From: Fictibacillus halophilus | Lineage (GTDB): Bacteria > Bacillota > Bacilli > Bacillales > Fictibacillaceae | NCBI RefSeq assembly: GCF_016401385.1 | Contig: NZ_JAEACF010000001.1 | Location: forward strand, 372,001 to 436,000 | Length of the DNA stretch: 64,000 nt | Direction of reading: 5' to 3' | Shown here: in pieces, positions 27,095 through 36,500 of the stretch | Numbering within the stretch: the stretch's first letter is position 1 | Layout: every line of letters starts with the position of its first letter | Made by a program: the position numbers and the translations under genes | The notes under the pieces: model-generated | The model's database searches: none | What the model was told of the DNA's origin: nothing | What the model saw: only the letters and a program-made list of their open reading frames with translations

Positions 27095-28438
27095 ATGAAA
27101 AGAAGTAAAATCATAAGCTTTGTATTGATGTTCAGCTTGTTTGCGAATGTATTTGTAACATCATCAGCGTCCGCAACAAAAGATAATGCATTTCAAATGG
27201 AATTGAAAGCTATCGCTAAAAAGACATACAAGTTTTATCAAGATCATACTGATCCAAAGACAGGTTTGACCTATGATGAGACTCGATATACAGCAGAAGG
27301 CAAAAAAGACGCAACACACACATCTCCAACAAATATTGGCATGTATATGATGAGTACGATCTCCGCTCAAGAATTAGGTATCATCTCAAAAAAGGAAGCG
27401 GTAAAACGTATACAAGTCACATTAAATACACTTGAAGATCTCGAAAAGTGGAATGGCTTATACTATAACTGGTACAACACAAAAGATGGTTCCGTTAAAA
27501 AGGATTGGGGACAATTCATCTCGCAAGTGGATAACGGCTGGCTGTCTGCAGGGTTGATTGTAGTTGGACAAGCTTATGATGAGCTGAATCCACAAACGAG
27601 TAAGCTCGTTGAAAACATGAATTATACAACTCTATATGATTCAGAAGTGGGACAATTCCGTGGGGGATATGATGTTGCACAAGGAAAATTAACAGATCAT
27701 CATTATGGTTTGTTTAACACAGAACCACGTGTAGCAAGTTATATCTCGATCGGTAAAGACGATGTGCCGAGCGAGCACTGGTGGAAGATGTACCGTACGA
27801 TGCCACAAGAATGGGATTGGCAAGCACAGATTCCAGAAGGTGAAACTCACGAATATGACGGTATTTCTGTTTTCGAAGGACATTATGAATACAAAGGTGT
27901 AAAATTCGTTCCAAGCTGGGGCGGAAGCATGTTTGAAAGCCTTATGCCTGGAATCGTCTTAAATGAGGTAGAACTTGGCAAGAATGCGTTAGGGCTAAAC
28001 AACAAGCGTCATGTCGAATTACAGCAAGCTTTTGCAGAAGAAAAAGGATATAAAGCATGGGGCTTCTCACCATCAGCAACACCAGATGGTTACAGTGAGT
28101 TCGCAGCTACACCACTAGGAACTTCTGGATACAAAGATGGTGCGACGGTAACCGCTCATGCATCATTTTTAGCATTAGATTATGATCCAAAAGCTGTTCA
28201 AAAAAACATTAAAGCATTAAAAGAGCTCGATACGTATAGCAAGTATGGATTCTATGATTCTGTAAACGTAGAAACAGGTGAAATCGCTAAGGCTTATCTA
28301 GCGCTTGACCAAGGAATGATCATGGTTTCAATCGCTAACTATCTAAAAGATGGTGTGATTCGCGATTACTTCCATCAAGATCCGATCGGTAAAAAGCCAG
28401 AGGATCTGTTGAGAAAAGAAAAGTTCTCTATTCAATAA
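27095..28438 (+). CDS. secreted glucanase of the GH144/DUF3131-like family (probable endo-beta-1,2-glucanase)
   Basis: A 447-residue protein with a Sec signal peptide (basic MKRSK, then about 17 hydrophobic residues and ASA cleavage near 25). The rest fits the (alpha/alpha)6 glucoamylase-like/DUF3131 superfamily that includes GH144 endo-beta-1,2-glucanases: KTYKFYQDHTDPKTGLTYD, WNGLYYNWYNTKDG, VDNGWLSAGLIV, SWGGSMFESLMP, and the C-terminal LALDQGMIMVSIANY. An upstream in-frame start at 26987 lies before the operator and has no ribosome site; AGGAGAGGAG precedes ATG 27095. Specificity for beta-1,2-glucan is inferred from the shared operator with a GH94 phosphorylase and an ABC importer in the same locus. 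Confidence 0.72.
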   Translation: MKRSKIISFVLMFSLFANVFVTSSASATKDNAFQMELKAIAKKTYKFYQDHTDPKTGLTYDETRYTAEGKKDATHTSPTNIGMYMMSTISAQELGIISKKEAVKRIQVTLNTLEDLEKWNGLYYNWYNTKDGSVKKDWGQFISQVDNGWLSAGLIVVGQAYDELNPQTSKLVENMNYTTLYDSEVGQFRGGYDVAQGKLTDHHYGLFNTEPRVASYISIGKDDVPSEHWWKMYRTMPQEWDWQAQIPEGETHEYDGISVFEGHYEYKGVKFVPSWGGSMFESLMPGIVLNEVELGKNALGLNNKRHVELQQAFAEEKGYKAWGFSPSATPDGYSEFAATPLGTSGYKDGATVTAHASFLALDYDPKAVQKNIKALKELDTYSKYGFYDSVNVETGEIAKAYLALDQGMIMVSIANYLKDGVIRDYFHQDPIGKKPEDLLRKEKFSIQ

Positions 28439-28448
28439 TTGTACGCAG

Positions 28449-28481
28449 CACCCGATTCCAAATGGATGAGGGTGTTTTTTT
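28449..28481 (+). terminator. intrinsic terminator after the glucanase gene
   Basis: CACCC (28449-28453) pairs with GGGTG (28470-28474), with an inner ATTCC/GGAT stem, followed by T7. Confidence 0.8.
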
Positions 28482-28511
28482 GTTTGATCAAGCTTGTTTT
28501 TTTTGCTTTCA

Positions 28512-28637
28512 GGTGGAAGTGTAGAGGTTAGCGGTGGTCAGGAGTGATTCGTAGGTGGTGAGTGTGAGTTTATCAGTGAAAACGTGATGTTTAGAGGTGA
28601 AAAGATACCATTTAGCGGTGAACGTGTAAGAAAAATA
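28512..28637. repeat. degenerate 21-bp tandem array, six copies
   Basis: Units begin at 28512, 28533, 28554, 28575, 28596 and 28617, exactly 21 bp apart. Five start with GGTG and the fourth with AGTG; the rest of the unit varies (GTTAGC, TTTATC, TTTAGC endings). No unique spacers. Confidence 0.8.
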
Positions 28638-28756
28638 AAAACACGTACCGTAAACGACGATAAAAGGGTACAGGATTTACATGTGGAACTTCTTTCTAAG
28701 ACAGTTGTGCGTACCGTTTATTTAGCTGCAAAATTTCAACGTGGAGTGAAGAAACA

Positions 28757-29563
28757 ATGTGTACAAGTTTTGTTTTGCATGAAGATCGAACGTATATTGG
28801 AATGAACTTTGATCTGTCTGAGCGGCCGATTAAAATGGCTCTATCAGGTGATAATCAGCTCCTTATTTTGCAAAAAGAAGGCGGCCGTTTCCTACCAGCC
28901 ATTGGCTTTAATAAAAACGGAATCTTTATGAATCTTCATATGGTGAACCCGAATGAAGAGGGCAAATATAAAAGGAACAAAAACAGTATACATATGATGA
29001 GGTTATTTGATGAAGTGTTGTCTGAAAAAGTAAAAACATCAGTGCTGCCTACCTATCTTCAAGAAAAAGAAATCGTGAATGTTCCTGATTATAGTGTTCA
29101 AAGTTTAATAGTTGGTCCTAACAAGAAGTCGTTCCTTGTGGAGCCTGGAAGAAAATATATAGACACAGATCAGCTGGAGGATAACTTTATGGTTCTTACA
29201 AATTTTTCAGTTCGAGATGCCATGGAACAGGAAGATATGACATTGCAAGGACTAGGAAGTGATCGTTATCAGCTAGCATATGGTGGATTGGTAAACAGAA
29301 GAGGTGACTTTTCCGTTGAACAAGGACTATCCATCCTGAAGCAAACCGCTCAAAGAGAAGGGGACTTTCCTACACAGCTATCTATGTTATTTAGTCCAGA
29401 AGAAGAGAACATCTATTTTTCTCTTAAAAGAGATTTCAATAGAATCTATAGGTTTTCTTTCTCAGATCTGTTGATAACAACAGAGAGGGGCTTTGAGCGT
29501 GATCTAGGTTTTTTGGTAAAGAAAAAAGGAGTTTTATTGTCAGAGCTTGAGGGTTGGGTATAA
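28757..29563 (+). CDS. choloylglycine-hydrolase-like Ntn hydrolase
   Basis: A 268-residue member of the linear amide C-N hydrolase (choloylglycine hydrolase / penicillin V acylase) superfamily. The protein begins MCTSFVL, so removal of Met exposes Cys2, the N-terminal nucleophile; GMNFD (second strand pair) and the later MTLQGLGSDRYQLAYGGL fit the fold. It has no signal peptide, so it acts in the cytoplasm on an amide that I cannot name. Only a weak GTGGAG site precedes the start. It is shorter than the typical 320 residues of bile-salt hydrolases. Confidence 0.75.
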   Translation: MCTSFVLHEDRTYIGMNFDLSERPIKMALSGDNQLLILQKEGGRFLPAIGFNKNGIFMNLHMVNPNEEGKYKRNKNSIHMMRLFDEVLSEKVKTSVLPTYLQEKEIVNVPDYSVQSLIVGPNKKSFLVEPGRKYIDTDQLEDNFMVLTNFSVRDAMEQEDMTLQGLGSDRYQLAYGGLVNRRGDFSVEQGLSILKQTAQREGDFPTQLSMLFSPEEENIYFSLKRDFNRIYRFSFSDLLITTERGFERDLGFLVKKKGVLLSELEGWV

Positions 29564-29600
29564 GAGTACTCAATTAAGAGCGGTATTTTGAAGTATGGTA

Positions 29601-29776
29601 GGCAATCCATTTTGGTTTATAGCCGTAGTTCTTGATTTATAGTCCTTCAAATAATTTTATAGGTCTTCAGAATAATTTATAGGTCTTCAGAATAATTTAT
29701 AGGTCTTCAAAACATTTTATAGGTCCTCAAAATAATTTATAGGTCTTCAAAATAATTTATAGGCTTTTCGACAAAG
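29601..29776. repeat. 20-bp tandem array, about eight copies
   Basis: Units in exact 20-bp register from 29601 to 29760, each ending in TTTAT, plus a partial unit to 29776. Units at 29661 and 29681 are identical; units at 29641-29741 share AGGTCTTCAAAATAATTTAT with one to four changes, while the first two are more diverged. There are no spacers and no open frame. Confidence 0.88.
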
Positions 29777-29811
29777 GTTCATCTTCTTACATGATGGTAG
29801 TGGAGGTACAT

Positions 29812-30009
29812 ATGAAGAAAACATCGGAGAAAAGATTAAACGCTTTTTTAATATTAACTGGAATCCTGTTTCTGTACTCTATCTTTTCAAAAATGTATCA
29901 TTTCAACAGCATCCTAAATGATATTGTTTATGCTTCAGGGTTCATATTTGCAATCCTCATCCATCTTCATTATAGAAAGAAAACCAAGCTCCAAAAAGTA
30001 GACAAATAA
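29812..30009 (+). CDS. small two-helix membrane protein (65 aa)
   Basis: A short protein with a basic N-terminus (MKKTSEKR), two hydrophobic helices (about 9-27 and 35-52) and a basic tail. No family is recognised. The ORF can be extended to an ATG at 29791, but GGAGG at 29802-29806 sits 5 nt before ATG 29812, which is chosen. Confidence 0.65.
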   Translation: MKKTSEKRLNAFLILTGILFLYSIFSKMYHFNSILNDIVYASGFIFAILIHLHYRKKTKLQKVDK

Positions 30010-30016
30010 AAACAAA

Positions 30017-30053
30017 AAGAACCCCCGATTACATATTCGAATCGAGGGTTCTT
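30017..30053. terminator. bidirectional terminator
   Basis: AAGAACCCCCGATT (30017-30030) pairs with AATCGAGGGTTCTT (30040-30053) with one mismatch. It serves the small plus-strand gene and the minus-strand transporter operon. Confidence 0.85.
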
Positions 30054-30066
30054 CAACGCCAAACTT

Positions 30067-30909
30067 CTATTTCATACCGGAGATGGTATAGCCTTCTATA
30101 ATATGCTTTTGGAAGATGATGAAGATGATGACGATTGGAACAACCATGAACGTTGATCCGGCCATCTGCAACGCGAAGTTTCCTCCATACTGCCCCTTTA
30201 GAAGACTTAATCCAACAGACAATGTGTATAAGCTTTCGTCGTTTGCGATGATCAACGGCCATAAGAAGCTGTTCCAACCAGCGATAAACGTTAGGATACC
30301 TTGAACGGCCATGATTGGTTTTGAAATAGGTAGAACGAGTTGCATAAATACACGGAACTCACTTGCCCCATCTAGACGAGCAGCTTCGAGCAATTCGTCC
30401 GGAATGGTAGACATGAACTGGCGGAACAAGAAGATGCTGAATGCACCAACTAATCCTGGCAGAACGACACCAGCCATCGTGTTCGTCAAGCCCATCTGGT
30501 TTAAGATTAAATAAACAGGGATCATCGTTACTTGTCCTGGGATCATCATTGTTGCTAGCACAAGGTAGAAGAGCTTTTCTCTTCCCTTAAACTTGTACTT
30601 CGCAAACGCGTATCCAGCCATCGCATTAAAGAAAAGTCCGACGAAAGAACAGAGGACGATGATGATCGTATTTCGCAAATAAACACCAAAGTTCATGTTC
30701 TCAAACAGGTAGACGAAGTTCTCCGTTGTAAAGGTTTCAGGCCACAGAGTCGGTGTGAGCTGAAGGACTTCACTTTCAGGTTTGAAAGCTGAAAGGATCA
30801 TCCAAATAAATGGGATGGCTACTAAAAGGCCGCCAAGCGTTAAGACGATTCCTGCAATCCATTGCTGTGTTCTATATGCTTTTTTCGCATCAGATACTTT
30901 TGATTTCAT
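30067..30909 (-). CDS. carbohydrate ABC transporter permease, MalG type
   Basis: A 280-residue permease with six helices and the sugar-permease EAA loop (EAARLDGASEFRVFMQLVLP). Last gene of the binding-protein/MalF/MalG operon that faces the GH94 phosphorylase gene. By context it imports beta-1,2-gluco-oligosaccharides. The operon has no ATPase gene; a shared MsmK/UgpC-type ATPase encoded elsewhere is expected, as is common for CUT1 importers. Confidence 0.9.
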   Translation of the reverse strand: MKSKVSDAKKAYRTQQWIAGIVLTLGGLLVAIPFIWMILSAFKPESEVLQLTPTLWPETFTTENFVYLFENMNFGVYLRNTIIIVLCSFVGLFFNAMAGYAFAKYKFKGREKLFYLVLATMMIPGQVTMIPVYLILNQMGLTNTMAGVVLPGLVGAFSIFLFRQFMSTIPDELLEAARLDGASEFRVFMQLVLPISKPIMAVQGILTFIAGWNSFLWPLIIANDESLYTLSVGLSLLKGQYGGNFALQMAGSTFMVVPIVIIFIIFQKHIIEGYTISGMK

Positions 30910-30925
30910 GTTCTCACCTCACGTC

Positions 30926-31810
30926 CTAAATGTCGGTATCTTTCTTTTGCAATCGGAACTGAATCATCGTGATGATGATAATCGTTACAAACAGGACAAA
31001 AGATCCTGCGGCGGCATAACCGAAGTTGCTGAGCTGGAATCCGTTGCGATAGATGAAGAGGGCAACAGAAGTAGTGCTATCAAGCGGTCCGCCGTTCGTC
31101 ATAACGAATGGTTCTTCAAAGAACTGAATCCATCCGATCATCGTCGTGATTGATACGAAGAAAATAGCGTAACGAAGAAGAGGAATCGTAATCTTCGTAA
31201 GCTGTTTCCAGTTGTTCGCACCGTCCAATTGAGCTGCTTCATAATACGTTTTCGGAATACCTTGTAACGCAGCTAAGAAGATAATCATGTTCACACCGAT
31301 CGCGCGCCAAACGGCTAATGCGATCAAAGATCCCTTAGCAATCGTTGGATCCTGCAACCAAGGAATAGCAGGAATGCCTACAAGACCAAGCAGATAGTTG
31401 AACAGACCGAACTGTGGGTTGTATAGGTAAGTCCATACAACAGCTACTGCCACAACGTTTGTGATCGAAGGCATATAAAAAACAAGACGAAAGGCCTTGA
31501 AGATACGTGCTGTCCCGAAGTTGATCAAAAGGGCGATACCAAGTGAACATGCGATAACGAGGGGAACACCAAACACTACATAAAAGACAGTGTTACCGAT
31601 TGATTTTAGAAAAATAGGATCTTTAAAGATATTTATATAGTTTTCGATTCCAATAAAGCTAATATTTGAATAGTCTGCAAGTCCAGCTAGGTCAATATCT
31701 GTAAAACTAATCACCAATGCAAGAACAATGGGAAAAAGAGAGAATAAAGCCAATAATAGAAGCGCTGGTCCAATGAAGAGGTAAGGAGTCGTTTTTGAAT
31801 AGCTTTTCAT
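30926..31810 (-). CDS. carbohydrate ABC transporter permease, MalF type
   Basis: A 294-residue CUT1-family permease with six helices and the EAA loop YEAAQLDGANNWKQLTKITIP. It pairs with the MalG-type permease 16 nt downstream and follows the binding-protein gene, from which it is separated by a strong stem-loop (31855-31878) that may lower its expression relative to the binding protein. Confidence 0.9.
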   Translation of the reverse strand: MKSYSKTTPYLFIGPALLLLALFSLFPIVLALVISFTDIDLAGLADYSNISFIGIENYINIFKDPIFLKSIGNTVFYVVFGVPLVIACSLGIALLINFGTARIFKAFRLVFYMPSITNVVAVAVVWTYLYNPQFGLFNYLLGLVGIPAIPWLQDPTIAKGSLIALAVWRAIGVNMIIFLAALQGIPKTYYEAAQLDGANNWKQLTKITIPLLRYAIFFVSITTMIGWIQFFEEPFVMTNGGPLDSTTSVALFIYRNGFQLSNFGYAAAGSFVLFVTIIIITMIQFRLQKKDTDI

Positions 31811-31854
31811 GTTTTCACATCCTTCATCGTTACCCGTGTTGATGATAAAAAGGG

Positions 31855-31878
31855 AACGAGCAGGATAACCTGCTCGTT
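31855..31878 (-). terminator. stem-loop between binding-protein and permease genes
   Basis: A perfect 10-bp stem AACGAGCAGG/CCTGCTCGTT with a 4-base loop. In the minus direction it is followed by CCCTTTTTATC, a weak terminator tail, so it may act as a partial terminator or mRNA stabiliser. Confidence 0.7.
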
Positions 31879-31898
31879 ATACCCCGGATCAACAGGAT

Positions 31899-33149
31899 TT
31901 ATTTCTTTAAGATCTCTTCAGCCTTTTTATCAAAGTTATCTAATTCCTTCTGAACATCTGCCCCGCCTCTGTAGATCTTCTCAAAACTCTTCAAATAAGA
32001 TTGAGCGATTTCTTCCCATTGTTTAATAACAGGCATCGGTTGTGAAGCTTCCATCTGTTCACCGAACGCTTTGTAAAATTCATTTCCAGTTAGTGATTCG
32101 TCTTCCCATGCTTTTTGTGTTGCTGGAAGAGAGTTCGTCATCTCCATCCATTTTAATTGTGTTTCAGGTTTACTCATATATGCTGCGAATTTCAACGCTT
32201 CTTTTTCGTGCTTCGTATGTTCAAATACAGAAAGGTTAGATCCACCAAGTGCAGAAATGTTGTTTTCTTTTGCTGGAAGAACAGCCGTACCCCATTTACC
32301 TTTAAGCTCAGGAGCTTGGTCGTTGATCAGTTTGATCATCCAAGGACCGCTGATGAACATAGGCAGGATACCGTCTCCACGGAAGCCTTGAACGATGTCC
32401 ATTCCAAGTTCTTCTTTTGGAGCTGCTCCGCTTTCATAAAAGCTGTTCAAGTACTCAACCGCCTCAACGAATTTTGGATCATTGAATTTAGGTTCATTGT
32501 TAGGTCCTAATAGTTCAGCGCCGTTTTGGCGAGCGAACATGAAGGACAAGCTTTGTTCTTTAGCATCGATTGAAATTCCGTATTTACCTTTTCCGCGGTC
32601 AGCTAGCTTGTCAGCAGCTTCCTTTAGCTCTTCCCAAGTCTTTGGAGCTTCTTTAAATCCAGCTTTCTCAAGCAAATCTGTACGATAGTAGAGTAAGCGA
32701 GTATCTACGTACCAAGGTACACCAACCATTTTGTCTTCAAACTTAGTCGTTTCAACAGAACCTTCAAAGAAATGTTTTGGATCAAGTTCCGGGTAGTCTT
32801 TAACATGAGGTGTTAAATCTTTTAATGCTCCAGCTGATGCAAATTCAGGAATCCAAGTTGTACCCATCTGAACAACATCGGGTCCTTTTTTAGAAGCAAC
32901 TGCTGTTAAAAGCTTGTCGTGTGCTTGATCCCAAGGAAGGGCTTGAACTTTAACATCAATCTTTGGATTTTCTTTTTCAAATTCTTCAGCGATCTTAGGA
33001 AATGATTTTGCTTCTTCACCCATTCCCCAAACCGTAATTGTTGTTTTTCCATCTTCTGAACCTGAAGAGCAGCCAGCTAATACGCCAGATAGGACAAGTG
33101 CACCAACCATCGACGTAACCATTGATTTTTTAAACCAGCGTTTTTTCAT
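31899..33149 (-). CDS. sugar-binding lipoprotein of a CUT1 ABC importer
   Basis: A 416-residue solute-binding protein with a lipoprotein signal (MKKRWFKKSM, lipobox VLAGC) and the cluster-1 extracellular binding fold (TITVWGMGEEAKSFPKIAEEFE, VPWYVDTRLLYYRTDLLEKAGF, SGPWMIKLINDQ). The frame extends to 33188, but AGGGGGAA stands just before ATG 33149. In Listeria innocua the binding protein next to the GH94 1,2-beta-oligoglucan phosphorylase binds sophoro-oligosaccharides; the same role is inferred here from gene order and the shared operator. Confidence 0.9.
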   Translation of the reverse strand: MKKRWFKKSMVTSMVGALVLSGVLAGCSSGSEDGKTTITVWGMGEEAKSFPKIAEEFEKENPKIDVKVQALPWDQAHDKLLTAVASKKGPDVVQMGTTWIPEFASAGALKDLTPHVKDYPELDPKHFFEGSVETTKFEDKMVGVPWYVDTRLLYYRTDLLEKAGFKEAPKTWEELKEAADKLADRGKGKYGISIDAKEQSLSFMFARQNGAELLGPNNEPKFNDPKFVEAVEYLNSFYESGAAPKEELGMDIVQGFRGDGILPMFISGPWMIKLINDQAPELKGKWGTAVLPAKENNISALGGSNLSVFEHTKHEKEALKFAAYMSKPETQLKWMEMTNSLPATQKAWEDESLTGNEFYKAFGEQMEASQPMPVIKQWEEIAQSYLKSFEKIYRGGADVQKELDNFDKKAEEILKK

Positions 33150-33223
33150 GTGAGTTCCCCCTATAATTTGCTCGTAAAAGCAATTCAATTTTTATTATTC
33201 CCGAATTTTCTTTGAGATTATTG

Positions 33224-33240
33224 TTGAAACGTTTCGATAA
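33224..33240 (-). promoter_or_regulatory. LacI-type operator of the importer operon
   Basis: TTGAAACGTTTCGATAA, a near-palindrome around GAAACGTTTC, lies just downstream of the minus-strand -10 at 33245-33250, where a repressor would block initiation. The 17-mer is identical to the copy before the GH94 gene. Confidence 0.8.
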
Positions 33241-33244
33241 GCAC

Positions 33245-33273
33245 ATTATAATTCAAGTTGTAATCGTTTACAA
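33245..33273 (-). promoter_or_regulatory. promoter of the importer operon with overlapping cre
   Basis: On the minus strand, -35 TTGTAA (33268-33273), 17-bp spacer, -10 TATAAT (33245-33250). TGTAATCGTTTACA at 33259-33272 (plus-strand reading) matches the CcpA cre consensus TGWNANCGNTNWCA at every fixed position and covers the -35, so catabolite repression should shut the promoter off. Confidence 0.75.
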
Positions 33274-33402
33274 CATGGAATTTTCAAAAAGAGATTTCCT
33301 TCCATATTTTGATGGAAACATCAGGCTTTGTATGCTGTTTCCCTTGTTCTATAAGGGCAGGGGAAAGATAGCAATATGAAGTCCAAAAACCTTGAAACTG
33401 TC

Positions 33403-33432
33403 TTGATTTTAATTGAAACGTTTCGATAAAAT
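33403..33432 (+). promoter_or_regulatory. promoter and operator of the GH94 gene
   Basis: -35-like TTGATT (33403-33408), 18-bp spacer and -10-like TAAAAT (33427-33432). The operator TTGAAACGTTTCGATAA (33413-33429) fills the spacer, so repressor and RNA polymerase would compete. Confidence 0.7.
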
Positions 33433-33542
33433 GCTTTCATTTATACAAGAATAGAAGAAAATTTCATGTTTATTTCAACAGAATTTACAGTATTAAGCCT
33501 TAAAACAAAATAGCCATTATAAAAAGAATTGAGGGATAGACG

Positions 33543-36500
33543 ATGACGACATTAACGAAAGGGAACATCACGATTAAAGCTGGTGATTTTGCATTTACGT
33601 TCTTAAGTACGGGTGATATCTACAAAGCTTCCCACCATGATACGATGATCAATCAATGGATGAGTAATCCGATCGATGGATCATTAAACAATCTGTATTT
33701 ACGCGTCTTTAACAACGAGGGTATGCAGGTTATCCCTCTTCTAGGTAGTAAATCCAACAGCACAGTTTATTACCATGAAAATCAAGTTTATTGGAGGGGC
33801 ACATTTCAAGACATTTCTTATGTAGTTACTTTTTCATTAAAAGAGAACGGTATCTGGTTTTGGGATGTAGAGCTCCAAGGGAAGGCAGAGAAAGCTGATA
33901 TTATTTATGGCCAAGACGTTGGGCTTGCTCATATAGGTGCTGTTCGAACAAATGAAGCATTCATTGCTCAGTATGTAGACCATGGCGTATTTGAAGATGA
34001 GAAGCTAGGTTACGTCATATGTTCTCGCCAAAACCAGCCGAATGGAAAAGCGTTTCCTTACCTACAACAAGGATCGTTAACGAAATCTACCGGCTATATA
34101 ACGGATGGTTTTCAGTTCTTTGGTACTTCTTATAAAGAAACAGATATTCCACAAGCTCTTTATGAGGAAGACCTAGCAAATGAAGTATATCAATATGAAT
34201 TTGCTTATATAGCTCTTCAATCAGAACGATTTGAACTTGATGGCAAACATCACATAAACTTTTATGGCTGCTTTAAAGAAGATCATCAGGAAGCTGTTAC
34301 GTCCATTGATTTTAAGGATGAGATTGAAGCAGCTTGGAATGAAGTACAAGCTCAATCACAAGTAGATACGACTATACTTGAAAAGATCAACCGTAATAAA
34401 CAGTTTGACGGGACATTAAAAACAGTGGATCTTCATATGGAAGAAGTGGAAGCTCTTTTTCCAGAACGAATTTTAGAAGAATATGAGGGAGATACTCTTC
34501 TATCCTTTTTTACTCCCACCTATGAACATATTGTCTTAAAAGAGAAAGAAAGAATCGTAGAACGACCTCATGGACATATTCTCGTAACGGGAGATAACGT
34601 GTCTTTAAAAGAAGATACGATTACGACAACTTCCTATATGTATGGAATCTTTAATTCTCAGTTAGTAGTAGGAAACACTTCTTTTCATAAGATGATGACA
34701 AATGCCCGTAATGCGTTGAATGTTATGAAAACATCTGGTCAACGAATCTATGTTGAGTTGGATGGAAAGCTCAAATTATTAACGATGCCTTCTTTGTTTG
34801 AGATGGGCTTTAACTATACGCGCTGGTTCTATAAAACGGAAGATGAGACATTCATCATCACAAACTACACAACTGTCGATACACCGGAAGTTGAGCTGCA
34901 TGTTAAAGCTCTGAGCGGTAGGTCATACCGATTCGTTGTGACGAACCAAGTATCCTTGAACAATCAAGAATATGAAGTGCCATTTAAGATGGAAAATGAA
35001 GAAGATGGGGTTCTTTCGTTCTTCGCGGATGCCGCTTCAGACAGTGGAAAAACGTATGAAAATTTAAGTTATCGAATGAAGATTACGGGAGCCGAGTGGA
35101 GCGTAACAGACGAGACAATCTTCGGAGAAAACGTGGATAGAGGATCTGCTTCCCTCGTGGTTTGTGATCTAGAACCAACGAATGAGTGGGGAATCTCTCA
35201 TCAAGGTCTAATCGACGGAAAGAAGATTCCATTCACAAATAAGACGATTGAAACGGAGATCGAGCGTTACCGTACATTTATCCAAAACACGAACCGTGGA
35301 TTCCGTTTGACTAAGGATGGAGTTGAGATACACGAGCTTCAGAAGATGAACGCCTTAGCTCATTGGTATACCCACAACATGCTTATACACTATTCTGTTC
35401 CACATGGTCTAGAGCAATATGGTGGTGCAGCTTGGGGAACTCGTGATGTTTGCCAAGGGCCTGCTGAATACTTCTTAGCAACTCAGCATTATGGTGCAGT
35501 AAAAGACATCCTGCTTACTGTATATTCTCATCAGTTTGAAGAAACAGGGAACTGGCCACAATGGTTCATGTTTGATCAATACTTCAAAATCCAGCAAGAT
35601 GATTCACATGGCGATATCATCGTATGGCCACTGAAATTAGTGACGGATTACCTAGCAGCTACGAATGATTTTGATATTTTAGGTGAGGAAGTTCCTTACA
35701 CGTCTAACCGGGATTTTAACTTTACTGAGAAAAAAGAAACATTATTACAGCATATTCAAAAACAGATCGGTTACATGAGAGAGAACTTTTTGCATGATAC
35801 ACACCTTTCCTCATATGGAGACGGTGATTGGGATGATACGCTTCAACCTGCAAATCCACAGCTTAAAAAATACATGGTAAGTTCATGGACGGTTGCATTA
35901 ACCTATCAAGTTATGACTCAGTTCTCTCAACAATTACAGCATGTGGACGAAGAAGAAGCTGCAAAACTGAGCGAGCTCGCTAAAAATATTCAGGCAGACT
36001 ATCAAGAACATATGTTAGGCACAGATGTTATTCCTGGATTTGTATATATGGAGGATCCAAAATCACCAAAACTAATGCTTCATCCTAGTGATAACACGAC
36101 AGGTATCAACTATCGTTTATTACCGATGACGCGGAGTATGATTGCAGAATTGTTAACACCTGAACAAGCGGAACAGCACCTTGATCTGATCATGGATAAG
36201 TTTTATTGCCCAGATGGAGTAAGATTGATGGACAAACCTGCTCATTACAAAGGCGGTGTGAGTACGCATTTCAAACGTGCTGAACAAGCATCAAACTTTG
36301 GACGTGAAATCGGACTTCAATATGTTCATGCTCATATTCGTTTTGTTGAAGCGATGGCGAAGCTAGGTAAAAAAGAAGAAGTGTGGAGCGGATTAGAGAA
36401 GATCAATCCTGTTATGATTCAAGAAAAAGTTCCAAATGCAGAGCGACGTCAGAGTAATGCTTATTTCTCAAGTTCTGATGGTGATTTTAAAACTCGCTAT

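Larger units (their letters stand above)
28439..28756. other. intergenic stretch with terminator and 21-bp array
   Basis: It holds the glucanase terminator and a degenerate 21-bp tandem array. An open frame from 28584 crosses the array but has no ribosome site and overlaps the next gene, so I read it as non-coding. Confidence 0.6.
33150..33542. other. divergent control region between importer operon and GH94 gene
   Basis: It holds two copies of the operator (33224-33240 and 33413-33429), one cre site and one promoter on each strand; about 115 bp between the two sets shows nothing further that I recognise. Confidence 0.7.

Noticed and set aside
28584..28805. Plus-strand 73-codon open frame
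   Set aside because: It crosses the degenerate 21-bp array, lacks a ribosome site and overlaps the start of the Ntn hydrolase gene in another frame.
33224..33240. Reading TTGAAACGTTTCGATAA as a CcpA cre site
   Set aside because: Centred on CG, its outer bases do not fit TGWN...NWCA (T in place of G, G in place of W, G in place of C); the separate sequence at 33259-33272 is the proper cre.
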